A DNA stretch of 64,000 bases from Pseudovirgaria hyperparasitica. Its lineage: Eukaryota > Ascomycota > Dothideomycetes > Acrospermales > Acrospermaceae. The notes beneath the pieces were generated by a model that worked only from the letters and a program-made list of their open reading frames with translations, was not told the DNA's origin and searched no databases. This document shows, piece by piece, positions 1 to 12,710 of the stretch (positions are counted from its first letter, which is position 1; the number at the start of each line of letters is the position of its first letter). Location of the stretch: the NCBI RefSeq assembly GCF_010093815.1, contig NW_022985550.1, positions 2,226,055 to 2,290,054 on the forward strand, given 5' to 3'. Both the position numbers and the translations under genes were made by a program.

Positions 1-1622
1 CGACAGCTCCGCTGCTGAATATCGGCTTCCTAGCAGTGGGCCACAATGTTCGGTGGTGAAGCTTATCTGTCCGTTGACGCACTCCTGTTGACGAATATTT
101 ATGTTTTGACGTTCTATGGTCGACGCATGTGCATTGGTTCTGACCATGGTCACGGCAGAAGGAGACATTGAAGTATGTGGAGAAGAATACTAGAGTACGA
201 CGCACCAGTCACGATGCAAATTGTTGCAGTCGATTCTGTGGTGACTGGAAAGATATTTTGTGGTGGCTGCATTCGGACGCTGATGGGATGGAATGGAAAG
301 AGAAGTGCGAAGAGGAGGGGGGACAGGCTGTGTTTATAGGTAGGTGCAATGCGCTATGAGGAACACCCTAATTAGCCTTGGCATCTCGCATCTGATTCGA
401 ACTCAGAATTACTCACAGATCATCAGCATTTACAACTCATACTAGTAGGCTATGGCTTGCATGAGCTAGCGGTACAAAGTTCAGATTATTTCTTCTCCAT
501 GTAACCATTGCTCGAAGTCGTTGAGTCCGATACCGACACCTCGAAATGTCCCTTCATGTCACACTCACACCCTAGTCTTGCCTCGATGTAAAACTTACAA
601 ATCTTCTTACAATGTCTGGAAAGATTCATGAATTATCTAGCTCTATTTAGGATATTCTACCAAGTACCACAGTATGATCGTCACTCCCCAGCATTTCTTC
701 ATCCTCGGTGATACATGCAGCTTCACCAGTCCGAAGCCTTCTACCTAAATGAGTTTGACTCAACGTGAAAGAACAGTACACTTGATCAACCGGTGCCTCC
801 ACTAATGCAATCGATATATTGATAGTGCTACGGTTAGTGTCTCCATAAAGATCTGTAGAAATACTAGGCCACTCTCAGGCAGCCGCTCTCAAAGCACATG
901 TCCGTGAAGCCGTTGAGGTACCTATGGTCTAGGCAATGTTGACGCATTAGTTGAAACAAAAATAGAGATCATAGTGTGCTAGAATTCATGACTAGATGAC
1001 TTCGACTGATGACAAGTATTCAGATTCAATAAGCCAGCTAAGCCCGCGTGGAAAAATTCATGAAGTGATAGACATTGTTGGATATTCCACATATTGACAT
1101 GACTATTATCTTTAGCAATCAGGTGCCTTATGAAATGCCACCAAGTATACACCTATTATAGTGTCATCATGCATTTAACGACTCGGGCATGCTCAAGACC
1201 TTTACTACCATAGGACCGAAAGCTAAAAGTAATCACGCAATGTAACAAAATCTAGTGGGATACAACCAAATCCAGCTACTTGGATATCCACAAATGTCGG
1301 TAACACGCGGTCATTCTCCGCATGGGCCATTGGACCAACTGGCAGCCATAACTATTCGCAACATTGAGTCGGATATGAAGGGTAGGCTCTGGTAGAAGGA
1401 TAAGCCGCCTTAACAATGTCCTTACGGCGGCATTCACCTCTATGTGTCAACCTTGTTCACGTTACCTGCACTGTGACACACTGATCATTGTTCTCAAGCA
1501 ATATGCATGGATCTACGCGTTGTTTACGCGCAGCTTTACTCTTACCTGTCTTCTCCTGGTCGCTCTCGTTTTCTCACTTAATCTATCCCAACGATCGCTT
1601 GGTGCCATCATACCTTATCCAT
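1..1622. other. No gene recognised
   Basis: About 1.6 kb with stops in every frame and no fragment I recognise. Composition is mildly AT-rich. It probably holds upstream sequence of the gene that follows and unannotated spacer. I see no terminal repeats or tRNA-like fold; a TTCGAA-containing stretch near 400 lacks a proper T-arm stem. Confidence 0.5.
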
Positions 1623-2740
1623 ATGGCAAAACTTTCTACAGCCATGACTTCTCACTACGGAAACCCCAGACATGTCACGAAGCCTGCCAAACACTCGGAT
1701 TCCATCGACGGGGCGGACATCGAGTGGAGAAGATTCGTGAGGACACTTATACGCGTTGCCCTGTTGCTCTACATGACTATGACCGCTGTACTGTATTGGT
1801 TTGCCTACGACTGGCGTTGGATTTTCTACGAACTCAACAAATGGTTCCTCACCGCTCACTTGAGCGTCGCCTTTTACGCTTTCCTGCGGAACGAAGGTAT
1901 AACTGACCTAGCCCTGAAGGCCATCTATGACGCAGTCCCAGTCGTTTTTGAATGGATACACAGCGCTAGGCGCATCTACCAGTGGTCGACTGTATCCATC
2001 ATTAGTCAGTTGACAGCACGATGGGAGTATCTCGCCACAATGTGCGAGAATGCAGTACCCGGCTGGGCTGTCATGGTATGGCACAGTCGTGTATTCTCCT
2101 TGGTCAAGTGCAGTCTAAGATTGGTATGGCTTAGTCCACAAGCTTCGGATGTGGACGCATTCATATTGGCATGGAGGAGGCTCTGGTGGAAGAACGAGAA
2201 GACTGAGACTACCCCACCTTCATCACCTCTGATACAAAACACCCCAGGCTATTTCCCGGTAGACCGAGCATCCAGTCCAGCCGATGACGAAAGTCTCCTC
2301 GAACAAACGCGATGTCCCAAAGAGCTACCATACGGTGAGTTGACTTATCCCTCTATCGGGAGGCCACTACCGGAAGTTCCAGTGGAAGCATCTACAGGCC
2401 GCACAGGTTCCACGGCTTTCATGTATTTCGATTCTCAGAGACGCTAACGGCATCATATCCAGCTTCTATAGGCCCTGATAGCCCCGAAATGTCGAAGATA
2501 ATTATCTCACCTACGTCTTCAGCCCTCCAAGGCGCAACTCCGACCTACAGTGTGGACTATTCGATGGTAGGCGCTCTTGACGTCCCCCTCGGCGAGACTG
2601 CTGACGGCATGTCCTCTCGAGACAAGCTGACTCCGGCATCGCGATCAGTGCTATGCGACTACGCCTGGAAGGGACAAGGACCGCCGCAGAAGAGTGACGC
2701 AAGGAACAGGATTCAAGACATCTTGGAGGTCGACACATAA
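1623..2740 (+). CDS. Orphan membrane-anchored protein, two exons
   Basis: I do not recognise this protein. Exons 1623-2334 and 2463-2740. The intron (2335-2462) has a GTGAGT donor, a GCTAAC branch site and an ATATCCAG acceptor, and it joins two open frames in phase. The product is about 329 aa. A hydrophobic stretch of about 22 residues (TLIRVALLLYMTMTAVLYWF) lies near residues 40-60, and the middle is rich in tryptophan and aromatic residues. The tail is Ser/Pro-rich, hydrophilic and probably disordered. The start is uncertain: in-frame Mets lie at 1503, 1623 and 1644. I chose 1623 because the region before it does not look coding; 1644 (MTSHYGNP) is equally good. It is transcribed toward the SDR on the other strand. 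Function unknown; possibly a lineage-specific gene. Confidence 0.55.
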
Positions 2741-3050
2741 AAGTAACTTCGCCGAGTGATTCGCCACATGTTTTTCCTGTGGCGGGGTTGTTGTGCGAAA
2801 AGAACATGATGACTCGCCTGTACATCGTGTCATTTTCGCTACGGATGTCGCTATGCTATGACAGTAAGTCATATTGGACTGCTGATCTGCTATACTTAAT
2901 GTAGAAAGGAAATTCTTTTGTCTATACCAAAGAGCTGTGCCAGATGCATGACGTTACCATAGATTTTGTGTGTCCTCCTAACAATGCTTGATAGCAACGC
3001 AAAGTACATGGGAAGAATGCCTCTTGATCGTGACACTTCTCTGAGATCTA
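2741..3050. other. Convergent intergenic spacer
   Basis: 310 bases between the 3' ends of two converging genes. It probably holds both 3' UTRs. No other signal is seen. Confidence 0.5.
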
Positions 3051-4012
3051 TCAATACGTCGCCGGCAGCATTCCTATCCTCCCACCATCCGAGATCTGGA
3101 TCGATCCATTCATATACGCGGCTCCGGGACTCATCAAGAACATTGCCAGCCCTGCAATATCCTCCTCGGTCCCTGTCCGCTTCAAAGGACAAATTTGCGC
3201 TGGCAGATTCCCCTCGATCCGCGGATTATTATTCTGCATCCACGGCATATGCTGCACCATCTCCGTCGGATAGGCCCCCGGCGCGATACCATTACACCGT
3301 ATCATGTAGGGCGCAAGACACGTCGATAGTTGTTTTACTATATGCGTCGCTGCACACTTGCTGATGCTATAGGCGAAGCCATTTGCAGGGCTACGACTAT
3401 AAGCGGCAATTGAGGTAGTGATAATGACTTGCGCCTTGGGTGCGGGAGTGCCAGTGGACTTCGTGTTGCCGGAATCAAGGAGGTCGAGAAATGCAACAGC
3501 GGTGTAGAAAGCGCCGCTGATGTTGATCTCCAGTGTTGAAGTGAAATCTTCCATTGGAGTCTGCCATAGTGTTGACTGGAGCTCGCTCAGCCCCGGGACT
3601 CGTCCGTCGGCGAACAGTTCGTATGTGTTAGGGCCAATGGAGCCGTGATTGATAAATAAGACGTTGATGTAGCCCTGCTCAGTCCTTACTAGCTCTGCCG
3701 CCGCCGCGATCGAGCCCTTGGAGCTGACGTCTGTGACAATGGGTATTATGCTGCCATTTTTGGCATTCTTGGCGGTTTTACTGAGGGCATCTGCGCGACG
3801 TCCAAGAATATATATAGCTTTGGCACCATTCCACTGAAAGGCATAGAGTGGCAGTTAGTGAAGTCCTCCGTCGCAGGCATATAATTGAAATGATTGAACC
3901 TCACGTCAAGAGCTTGGGCTACAGCTGCACCCATGCCAGATCCTCCACCTGTGATGACAACTACGAGGTCTTTCACGCTGAACAAAGTATTCGTGTCATA
4001 ATTCGGAGCCAT
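3051..4012 (-). CDS. Short-chain dehydrogenase/reductase, RhlG-like
   Basis: NAD(P)H-dependent SDR of 296 aa, probably a soluble ketoreductase of unknown substrate. Exons (minus strand) 4012-3905 and 3833-3051. The 71-base intron (donor GTGAGG, branch CTAAC, acceptor TTTCAG) splits the first helix of the Rossmann fold. Visible motifs are the cofactor loop TGGGSGMG (residues 21-28), NHG in place of NNAG, the catalytic Ser177, Tyr191 and Lys195 (YSISK), and IAPGAYPTEM, which resembles the segment after the catalytic helix in RhlG-type reductases. The C-terminus ends near an SDGG motif, so length and ends look complete. The start ATG at 4012 gives MAPNYDTNTLFSV directly before the first beta strand. 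Naming it RhlG-like is inference from the active-site region; the true substrate cannot be read from sequence. Confidence 0.85.
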
Positions 4013-4698
4013 TATTAAGGTTAGTAGGCAGAAATACTAAGAGTTATGTTCCGGAACTATGTAAGAACCCGCGGTGTCACCCTGTATAGGCTGCAGATAA
4101 GGCATTGAGACATACTTTTTTTTTAATATCAGTTAGTGCGTTGTCGTGTATCGCAAGAGAGGAAATAAGCGCTCCTGTAAAAGTCAGTCTCGATCATGCA
4201 CGCTTACGTCAGACGACCTTTGTACCGCATTTACTTACTCTGGTGCTTATTCCGGTGCTCTAAGCCTGCAATACAGGATGTCTCTTGACAGCAGGTAATG
4301 ATCAGCTGTATGTTCGTACTTTCTGCATCATATTTAGGCGTGGTAAGAATCATTGATTTGTCATTGCATGGGTCAAACATCCAAAACAGGTCTCTCCAGC
4401 CGGGTGTCTACTCAGCAAGCAGTCATTTGGCCTTGTAAAATCCAGATCTTGCCTACCATTATCGAAAGGATATATCTTTTAGATTAGGAAGGTATAATAC
4501 TCTGACCAACTTGATGCCCAGGACTCCACATGAGAATGCATCGGACATTCTTGTTCGTTCAGCATCGGATCATTCCTCGTGCATCCAACTAGTACGCATC
4601 CATCATTTTAGACGGGATGCTCGCATGGAGAACTGATCACCTGACAGGATTCGCAATCGATTCCAGGTCCGATAGGCAGATGCACTCTGATCACGAAA

Positions 4699-5182
4699 CT
4701 AGCTGCTTTGGTCTGCTTCTAGGATACCCTGGCTGGTCTCGTAGTTCGAAGCTTTGCCGAGAACCTCTGGAGGGTATATATTCCCTTGCATGTTGGAAAC
4801 ACGAGGACTTGAGGGTAAATCTGAAGCCTGTAAAGCATGGTGAGCATAGATTCGGAGAAGACTGCCATTAATCAATGGATCAAATGAGCCAGTTTTCCGG
4901 TTCACACCTTCGGAAGCAAAAGCTTCTATGGTATAGAAAAGGCCGATCTTGTCCCCAGACGAGTTGCTCTGAGCAAGACCAGCTGCAATCAAGGTCACAA
5001 TGTCTTACCAGGTCTCCAGGTGCATCTTGCGTACGTATGCCCAGGTACGTGAAGTCCATGCGAGTAAAGTGTGGTCGCGAGCCGTCAGCGCGCCGGAAGG
5101 TCGATGACCACAGGTCTCGTCTTCCAGGACTAGTACTTGCGTACGTTTTGGCACACCGCTTTGCGATGTACGATTGTGCCAA
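4699..5182 (-). pseudogene. Possible relic of a protein-coding gene
   Basis: Two overlapping minus-strand frames read like real protein. The first runs down to about 4998 and carries MDFTYLGIRTQDAPG. The second runs from 4998 to 4699 and carries GLFYTIEAFASEG and LLRIYAHHALQASDLP. A GT...AG pair between them would give an intron of only about 26 bases, too short, so the frames look broken. I cannot name the family. It could also be chance. Confidence 0.22.
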
Positions 5183-8100
5183 CGTCCATATTCACCAGGG
5201 CTCGTCGCGACACCAATTTAAAACATCGGTTCTTTTTCCAATGACATAGCTTGGTCTCGCAGCAAAATCGCCATAACTGTCGTATCAGCTGTAACATGCA
5301 TGCTATCTAACGCGACCAAACCGTCCTTGATGCTTTCTAAGAAACATGCGGTTTGGTAAGCTGCGCTGCAAGTTGAGCCTAGTGAGAGACTTTAGTATCT
5401 CGGCGTCGAGTGCGACCGCTGCGGAAACTGTGGGATGTATAATATGTCGGACAAGGCTGGCGATAAAGATAAAGCAGGCCGTGTGAGCCTCTGCCGTAAC
5501 GGGCTCCAGAAAGTGTGTCAGGACAATAGGACAAGAACAGCGCCAATCAAGTAGTTGCCCAGAAGGCGACCAGGCTAAGAGTACTGAGCTGCCGTCTGAC
5601 CAACATGCATTTCAGAGGACTGCTACATAGTCCTAGCAGCAATGAAAGAGGACAGGCTTCGGATGGATCATGATCTTTGAGGTGCGCCAGATTACGAATG
5701 CCGTTAGCGCAGAGATACTGCGGCAACTACCGGTTGATGGCGTGAATCGCGATACGGCAATGTCTCATTCATAATCCGTAGCCTTCTGAATCTTTGTTGT
5801 CGAATCGCATCACAGCGATTGACAGGAAGCTGCGCTACACCGGTACTTGTCCACAAGTCCAGCTTGACTACGATCGGGCAACAACGCCGCCGTCATTGGT
5901 ATTCGAGAATCCGATTTCGTTCCTCTGTCGTGGCTGAACGTTATCGAAAGTGCAACTGTTGGAAAGGCGTTTCTGTGGACCGGCCATTCCGACGAAGAGC
6001 CTCCAAGAGAGGGCGAAGACAAGGATCACTGCTGTGGCCTGCAGAAGATCTCCACTCGAGGCTGCAAGTCCGCACGAGGTGCTCGAGATCGGCGCTGCAT
6101 GCAGGTGCTTTCTTTAGCGTATAGCGTTTCGGATGGATCATGGAACCATTGGAACGAGGCGACGGAATATGCATGGATCTCTGAAGTCGCGTTCGCTGCA
6201 GTCTTTGAATGTTGGCGTACATGATGCAGCTCAACAAGGCGCAAACCGTGCATGCCTGACACTTATGTTCATCGCGTGATGAGTCGAAGATGTCCGCCTG
6301 ATAACATAACACGGATCTGGACTTTATTTGCCTGATGCAGCGTAGCACAAGGTGGATGGAGTCGTAACTGGTCGGAAACCTTTATACACGAGACATTGGC
6401 GTCCTGATTCTGCTTCGGACTTTGACGTCGCCGACCTCGGTCTAGATAACGCCAGGGCTAGCTGGTAGAGGTCCGCCAGTCCGGATAAATGTCCATTTGT
6501 CGGGGCTTGCTGTCTCTTTGAATCTCTCGCTGCTGCGACCCAGAAATCGAATTTTTGATACTCCGCGGGATACATCCCTCGGACACATCTGCTCATGCTG
6601 GGAAAGTCCATCTGAATGTCTCGTGTTGCAGCCAGATGAGTTCTGTTGCATGTATCAAGCTCACCCCGCAGTAGAGCGGTGTGTAGTCATGTTATCCCTT
6701 AGAAAGTATGCCTATACGTTGCCAAGCTCTCGCGAACTTTAAATCCATAGAATACGGAGCTTGAGAGCGGTGAAAATCACTTTTGTGTCCCGAGCAGCGT
6801 GTCGGCCAAATTCGCAGTGTATCTGCTGATAGCCAGGGAAGATGGAACGATCATCAGTGTCAAAGCACAGTTGAATAGCATTAAAAAGAAATGAGATTTG
6901 GGTATATAGTGCTGATCACAAACCTATTGATGTGCAGCGAGTTATCCACCTTAGAAACAAGCAGAGTTCCAACATCCTCACATTGCAGACGCGCAGGTCT
7001 TGATCGACACTTGCTCTGGGAGGGAACGCCAGGTCCTCCAGAAAGATTTTGTAATGTTACATAAACATTGCAACTGACGGCTGCGTAATCACCAAAAATG
7101 GTGACACGAGATGAAGAACCGACGAAACCACCCCTTGTCACGCCGCGATGCGTTGCATCATGACAAAAGTCAAGCCAGTGACGGGACGAAGGCCACCAAT
7201 GCTAGCCTTGAAACAGCGAAATAAAAGTGAAAGAAAAGCTTAAGTTAGAATGTTTGACGACTCCAGGCTGTAAAAGTACAGAGCCGAGCGGTATGCTCGT
7301 TGCAAGACACGGGGCCTACGATCCGAAAGGGGGAAACTGTGTTGAGTAGAAGTGCCGTAAGACACGAAAGCCTGGACTGGAATCGGATTGGGACTGATAC
7401 GCCGCGGCAGACAAGCTGATGGTCTCCAGTAGAATATATGAGGCCACTATGCAACAGGAAGCAGCGAATGAGGAAGCGGAAAGTGCTCATTAATACGAGA
7501 GAGCTGAGGTGGCCAGAAAGGATAGTTGCACGAATATGGTGTAGGTCCTCTCCTGATGTTATTATGCCTTCTTCAACACAATGCTAAAAAAGAAGCCGAG
7601 CCGAGCCTAGATCCATAGCTGACGCACCGTTGCCGATCGTCGAGGTGACGCAGAATGCTGTGGCCCAGATTTACACACTCTACGACCAAGTTAGCATATC
7701 TGTTCTACGCCTTGTGTGGTAAGACCCTGGAGCTAGAAATATAGTAGGCGGTTCTGGTGCTTGTGTTCTCACGGAAGACAATGAAGTAACAACTTACAGA
7801 ATGAAAATATTAATGCTTCTGTGAGCAAGGGGTGCAGGTTCTCAACTTGCAATTGCGACATTCGTAGATATACCAGTGTGGTCCGGAGTGACACAGCTGA
7901 CAGTTCCATACTATCAGGGTCGTATCTGATTTGATGACTTGGAAAGAGTGTTGGCAAGTTCCTGAGGCAGCCATTGCGATTGAGTGCTTGGTGTAGGATC
8001 TGTCGTGGGGTCAATGGTGGAGGGGGCGTGTCTATAAGTGTGGTCTGAAGCTTACCTGAATATGGAGTTCCTGATATGCAGATGTGGAGAACGATGGTAA

Positions 8101-9220
8101 GGATTGGCGATAGACGGTGTAAGCAACGGAAGTGAGAACAAAAGCAATGATGGTTTAAGTACACCAATGATCGATCTAGGCAGCACTGAAAGCGGTGGGC
8201 CTAGGTGTTAATGGTTCAAATTGGTCTTTGAGAGGAGATCCTTGATCATAAGCGAGTGTTGGCAATGAAGTGACAGGTTGTCGATGCAGGTAGTCAGGGT
8301 ATGTTTATATATCTGGCAGACGCTCGTTGGCAAGCATCAAGTAGGAGTACCGTCAATTGATGCTGTAAATGACCATTTCCACCAAAGCCATTCTGCACGA
8401 CGTATCGAGGAGTAGTGGGCGAGCGACCGTGTCGAAAAGTCTGAATAGAGAGTCATGACACTAGACTGACAGCAACCCAAGTGGATGGCATGCCGAAAAG
8501 AAATGTGTCTCAGACCAATGGAGTCCGGCTGTCCCACTACACAGAGGTTTGATGAGGAATCGGGCCTATCATACGTGCGTTCTGCAGGCGCACCCAAACA
8601 GGCCATGAGTGAAAAGAGCTTGTTGTACACTAAGGCGCCAGTTGCCGTGCCTGTGGACGGCTCGATCCCTGCTGTCTGTCTGTGCCTCCATCCCCAAGCC
8701 TTCTTTGCTGGCTGTTTTGGTTCGAGTTTGTATATCTTATAAGAAGCTTTGCCATAATAGTAGTCGTCTACTTCCGCTTTTCGCTCCTACGTGGACAGCG
8801 GCATGTTCTTCGCAAGGCCGTGTGCAACGGTGGGAGTATATGTCCCGACAGTCTTTCAAAACATCACCATAATTGTCTCCACTCCCAAAGAGTCCATCGC
8901 TTTGATGGTCGCTGTCCAGGTCGGCGAATGGACGGAGTAAAGAACAGGAGTAACGAATATGAATCCTGCTTATGGAGATGGACGCTCAAGGCTGACGAGG
9001 AGTGGGACCAAGTAGTCGGCCTACATGGCTCGCAATAAGGTTCTGAATGCACTCCATGTTGACAGCGCCATGCTGCAGAATGCTGACATGCCCGCTTACA
9101 GTACAGTACATAACCTTACGATGTTGTGCTTATGTGCGTAGTAGGTGAACTGTGTGGGAGACAGAGGGCGCGGCGCGGGAGGCAGAGGGAGACCGAAAGG
9201 CCCCGCCAGGTAGTGCGCAA

Positions 9221-9254
9221 GGGCCAGGGCCAGGGCCAGGGCCAGGACCAGGGG
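9221..9254 (+). repeat. GGGCCA hexamer repeat (G-quadruplex motif)
   Basis: Four perfect GGGCCA units followed by GGACCA and GGGG. Four GGG runs separated by three bases form a textbook G-quadruplex pattern on this strand. It is followed by CTAGGG/CCTAGG-rich sequence to about 9295 and a pyrimidine-rich tract to 9400. No gene is evident beside it. Confidence 0.8.
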
Positions 9255-9506
9255 CTAAGGCTACCACCTAGGGCTAGGGCCCCTACCTAGGGCTGGTATA
9301 CAGTACTGTAATTAGCTTACATACGTAGCCTGTCTGCCACCTGTCCAGCTGCCCCAGCTGCACCCATCTACCTCCCTCCTTAGGCTACCTAATTACTACC
9401 TATCATGAGGCGGCCGGCTTGGATCGCGCGCCAGGTCTCCGATTCCCCGGGACGGCTGCTCGCCGGGTCCTCTACACGCGCCAGTACTGCAGCAGGTACA
9501 TCCCCG

Positions 9507-9542
9507 TACTACCACTACCACTACTGCCACTACCACTGCCAC
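9507..9542 (+). repeat. Imperfect TACCAC microsatellite
   Basis: A short run of ACC/ACT/GCC triplets inside a small open frame (9405-9701). That frame translates to a His/Tyr/Cys-rich low-complexity peptide which I do not accept as a gene. Confidence 0.6.
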
Positions 9543-12500
9543 GACCAGATCTCACTACCTCATACCTCCCTCCCTCCATTATCGCGATCGTCTCTGAGCA
9601 AGGTCTTGTTCCGTCTTCAGAATGTCCAAGCTTGGCGAAGCAACGTTAGGGATCGATCGAGCTTACATGCTGCACGCCATTCTCAAGGCAGCGTTGCTTG
9701 AACGGGGTCCCTGAAACCCATCTGCCAATCCGAACCATGCCGCTCCACACAATCTGCAAATACCCTGCTACGATGAAGCTCCTTGCTTCGCTACAAATTG
9801 CCTTCTTGTATTTGTCGACCTTTTTTCTCATAGTTTCGGACATGGTTAGCCGTCCGAACGTTCTGATCGCTCTGACCGGCCAGACTTACTGCCATACCAT
9901 GCCATGCCCGCACTCTCTGTTGTAAATATCAAGAAGTCGCACATGAATGTCGTCGAAAGCGGTAAACGGCAAACGGCCCACCTATCGATGCTGGATTCGG
10001 CAACCGAAGCGAGAATCGTGGACAGAAAACACTGTCTTTGCGCGGCCCGCCAAGTGTCTTCAACGATCCGGCGCCTCCGTGCTGAGGACGATCTCTCTTT
10101 TTCGATGGCCATAATCTGCTTCAGGTCACATACCTATACTCTGCAAACAATCACGGTCCTCCGGTCTCATGAATATTTATCTGATGAGGCATTCAGCCTA
10201 CAGCCTGTGCTGTACGGGTAGAACCGTAGCACATGAACAACGGCATCTTCTCAGAACCTAGTCGTGAATTCCTATCGTACGACTAATTATACTGTTTTCG
10301 AAACATGAGGCTACATGATGCCACTGCTTGCAAGACCCCACCTTCTAGAGCTCGTTACTGTACGGCATGTGGTAAGTTTTCACAGGTGTTTATTGTTATT
10401 GCTCAAGCCTAGGTCGGGATCGTGATTTAGAGTATGAGACATGGCATTTCATGTCATGGAGGAGCTTGGTGATGTCGACCCTTTACAGTAATGGCTACCC
10501 CAAGAAGAGTGTTAGAGATACAGAAAGCTCAATCAAGGCCGTATTCCCATTGGCACCATTTATGCCTTACTCAGTGCAGCATGCCACGGTCTCGCCTTTC
10601 GATCAGATTTCGGAGACCGCTCTGGACGCACCAGGGTCATTTTTCGAAACGAGCTCATCAACGCCATCCCTGTGAGGACATCAGCTATCTTTGGATAGGG
10701 ACCAGGTCACTGAATGACAAAACCTGTCGAGCCAGACCTTCGCCCTACGAACTGTGCGTGCGATATGCCATCCTGTGTATTCAGATGCAGCCTGCTTGGG
10801 TTCATTGAAGTTTCGTCGTGGTCGACAGGGCTGATCCGCCGACGTGCCACAAAGCTAGGCAGGAAGGCGCAGTGACGTGCATGGAAGATTCGAAGAACCG
10901 ACACTGGGCGTTGGGAACGTACAGGAATACGCCCGGCGCCTTATTCCGATTGTCGTGGGACAAAATCTTGCGCGACGATCTTGGACAATTCTACAACATG
11001 AACTTTATGTAATCCTCACCGTCATGTCATCGCTTGACCTTTTATACTACATCTAGTATTTGTCGTCGTTGTTTATAGACTACGACAAGCAATTCGCTGC
11101 CACCGGTGCGCCGCACCGCTTGGAGGTGGTCCAGGACAAAGTTCAACATAGCCAAAACGTTTACCGGGCAAATAAAGATTGTGATAACCAGCCCAGCTCC
11201 TTTTTTCGGATTCCAATTTGGCAATGGGCCACGCCTACCTGGTGCTAATCATCGGCGACTGTATGGTGGAGTTGTGGCAGCCACGGTTGAACAGGAAACT
11301 ACTTTCGGGAGCTCGTATGGAATATAGGGCAATCCCATCTGTGAATTAGCAATAAAGCCACTGTTGCGTCTCATGCCAGAGAAAGCTTGACAGAAACGCC
11401 TCCTTTCATCTGCAGCAAACCAGGTCCCCGGGATACTCATAGGCACAACACTGGTGGCAGAAGCAAGGTGTGTCAATCCAGTAAAACAAGACTGTATTGC
11501 GAGGCCAGGCTAAACTTGATTTTGATGTGAAGTAACGCGATAGACGCTGAGCGGTCATATACCAGCCCTGCAAGACTTTTCCGGAAGCAAGATTCCTAAT
11601 CCAGAAGTGCGAGTCACGGAAGCATATCTCGCATTTTGCAAAATGTGCCACTGGATTATCATATTGTTGCTATAGCAGTGTTCATTTTTAGTTGGTCGCC
11701 GAGGAAAGTTCGAAAATAATTCTAGAAAGAGATTGGGGGCGTTGCTCTCAATATTCTACATCCCTCATGCTTGCTGTGCAACACTGGAACGGCAAGTGGC
11801 CTATCGTCTTACCGCAACCGGCCAGCATTGCATTTCATACCATTCGCCCGGACGCAACACATCGAAGGGTTTCTAGTGAGCAGGGATCATGTGCTGCCTT
11901 TGATCCGTACCGGAGGTATAACGGGCTTGCATAACACGCTCTTTGGCCTGCTACAAGAATATCTGGGGTGCATGGTTGCAGCGCGACCATTGTGCAGGCC
12001 TGCGCCTTTCCTTCAATTCAGTGTCCCGAAGCACGAATCGCGGACGCAGCCGTGGGAATGACGTCTCTGTGTCCACTCCAGGGCGCAGCTCTCTGGGTGG
12101 CTTCGGGATAAACATTAAACCTCGATTAGCTATACACTTGCGAACGCCCTTAACATCTCTTCCCTTACCTGCCTGGGAATATACGCTACTACTTAGTCTC
12201 CTGGACTCTCTGGGCTATCTCTATAATGTAGACGATACTGAGAATATCCGTAATGAAACCCTGGGACAATTTTCACAGAGTGATAGAGGGGGCAGTGCAT
12301 CAAGCACATAATCCGGATATCCGACCCATCATTTCATGATATATCAGTTTGTAGACTACATGATGCAGTGATCAGCTCTGGCAGCGCCCTATCTATAGTC
12401 CAAGGTCGAGGAATAGGCTGACAGTCTTTCTGCAATACTGGAAAATAGTTCCAAAACAGAGAAAATCTACGGCAGGAAGCTGCTGATGACAAATTGCTTG

Positions 12501-12710
12501 GCTCAAATCTTTTCAAGACTCTACATGGAATGTGCAAATGTGTATTCATTTTTGAAGGATACATGATCTAACCTAGATAGGATTAGGCTATCATAGATCT
12601 AAGCTAAGCTACGAAATCCTCAAGCATTCGCATCTCTCGAAGAGCTGTACAGTCGTCTGCCATTTTAGCCTTCACTTCCTTCGCTCACATAGCAACTTTA
12701 CCATCATCGC

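Larger units (their letters stand above)
4013..12710. other. Gene-poor block, no convincing gene
   Basis: About 8.7 kb with only short open frames, none recognised and none that chain through good splice sites. It differs sharply from the rest of the window, where genes sit 0.2-1 kb apart. GC content is ordinary, not the very AT-rich composition of heavily RIP-mutated blocks. I see no long terminal repeats, inverted repeats or transposase or polymerase motifs. It contains a possible protein relic (4699-5182) and simple repeats (9221-9254, 9507-9542), both listed separately. It may be decayed genes or an old decayed element, or it may carry non-coding transcripts. Confidence 0.5.

Noticed and set aside
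361-480. tRNA-like TTCGAA segment
   Set aside because: The T-arm stem does not pair around the TTCGAAT loop, and no D-arm or acceptor stem is visible on either strand.
5810-6651. Overlapping small frames on both strands
   Set aside because: None shows a recognisable motif or consistent frame; best treated as chance frames in non-coding DNA.
9405-9701. 98-residue frame with a His/Tyr-rich run
   Set aside because: The run comes from a triplet microsatellite; the rest has no protein-like features or splice partners.
11042-11651. Minus-strand fragments (YIPYELP) resembling an MFS transporter relic
   Set aside because: Only one short motif-like stretch is seen, the frames do not chain, and no other transporter motifs occur.
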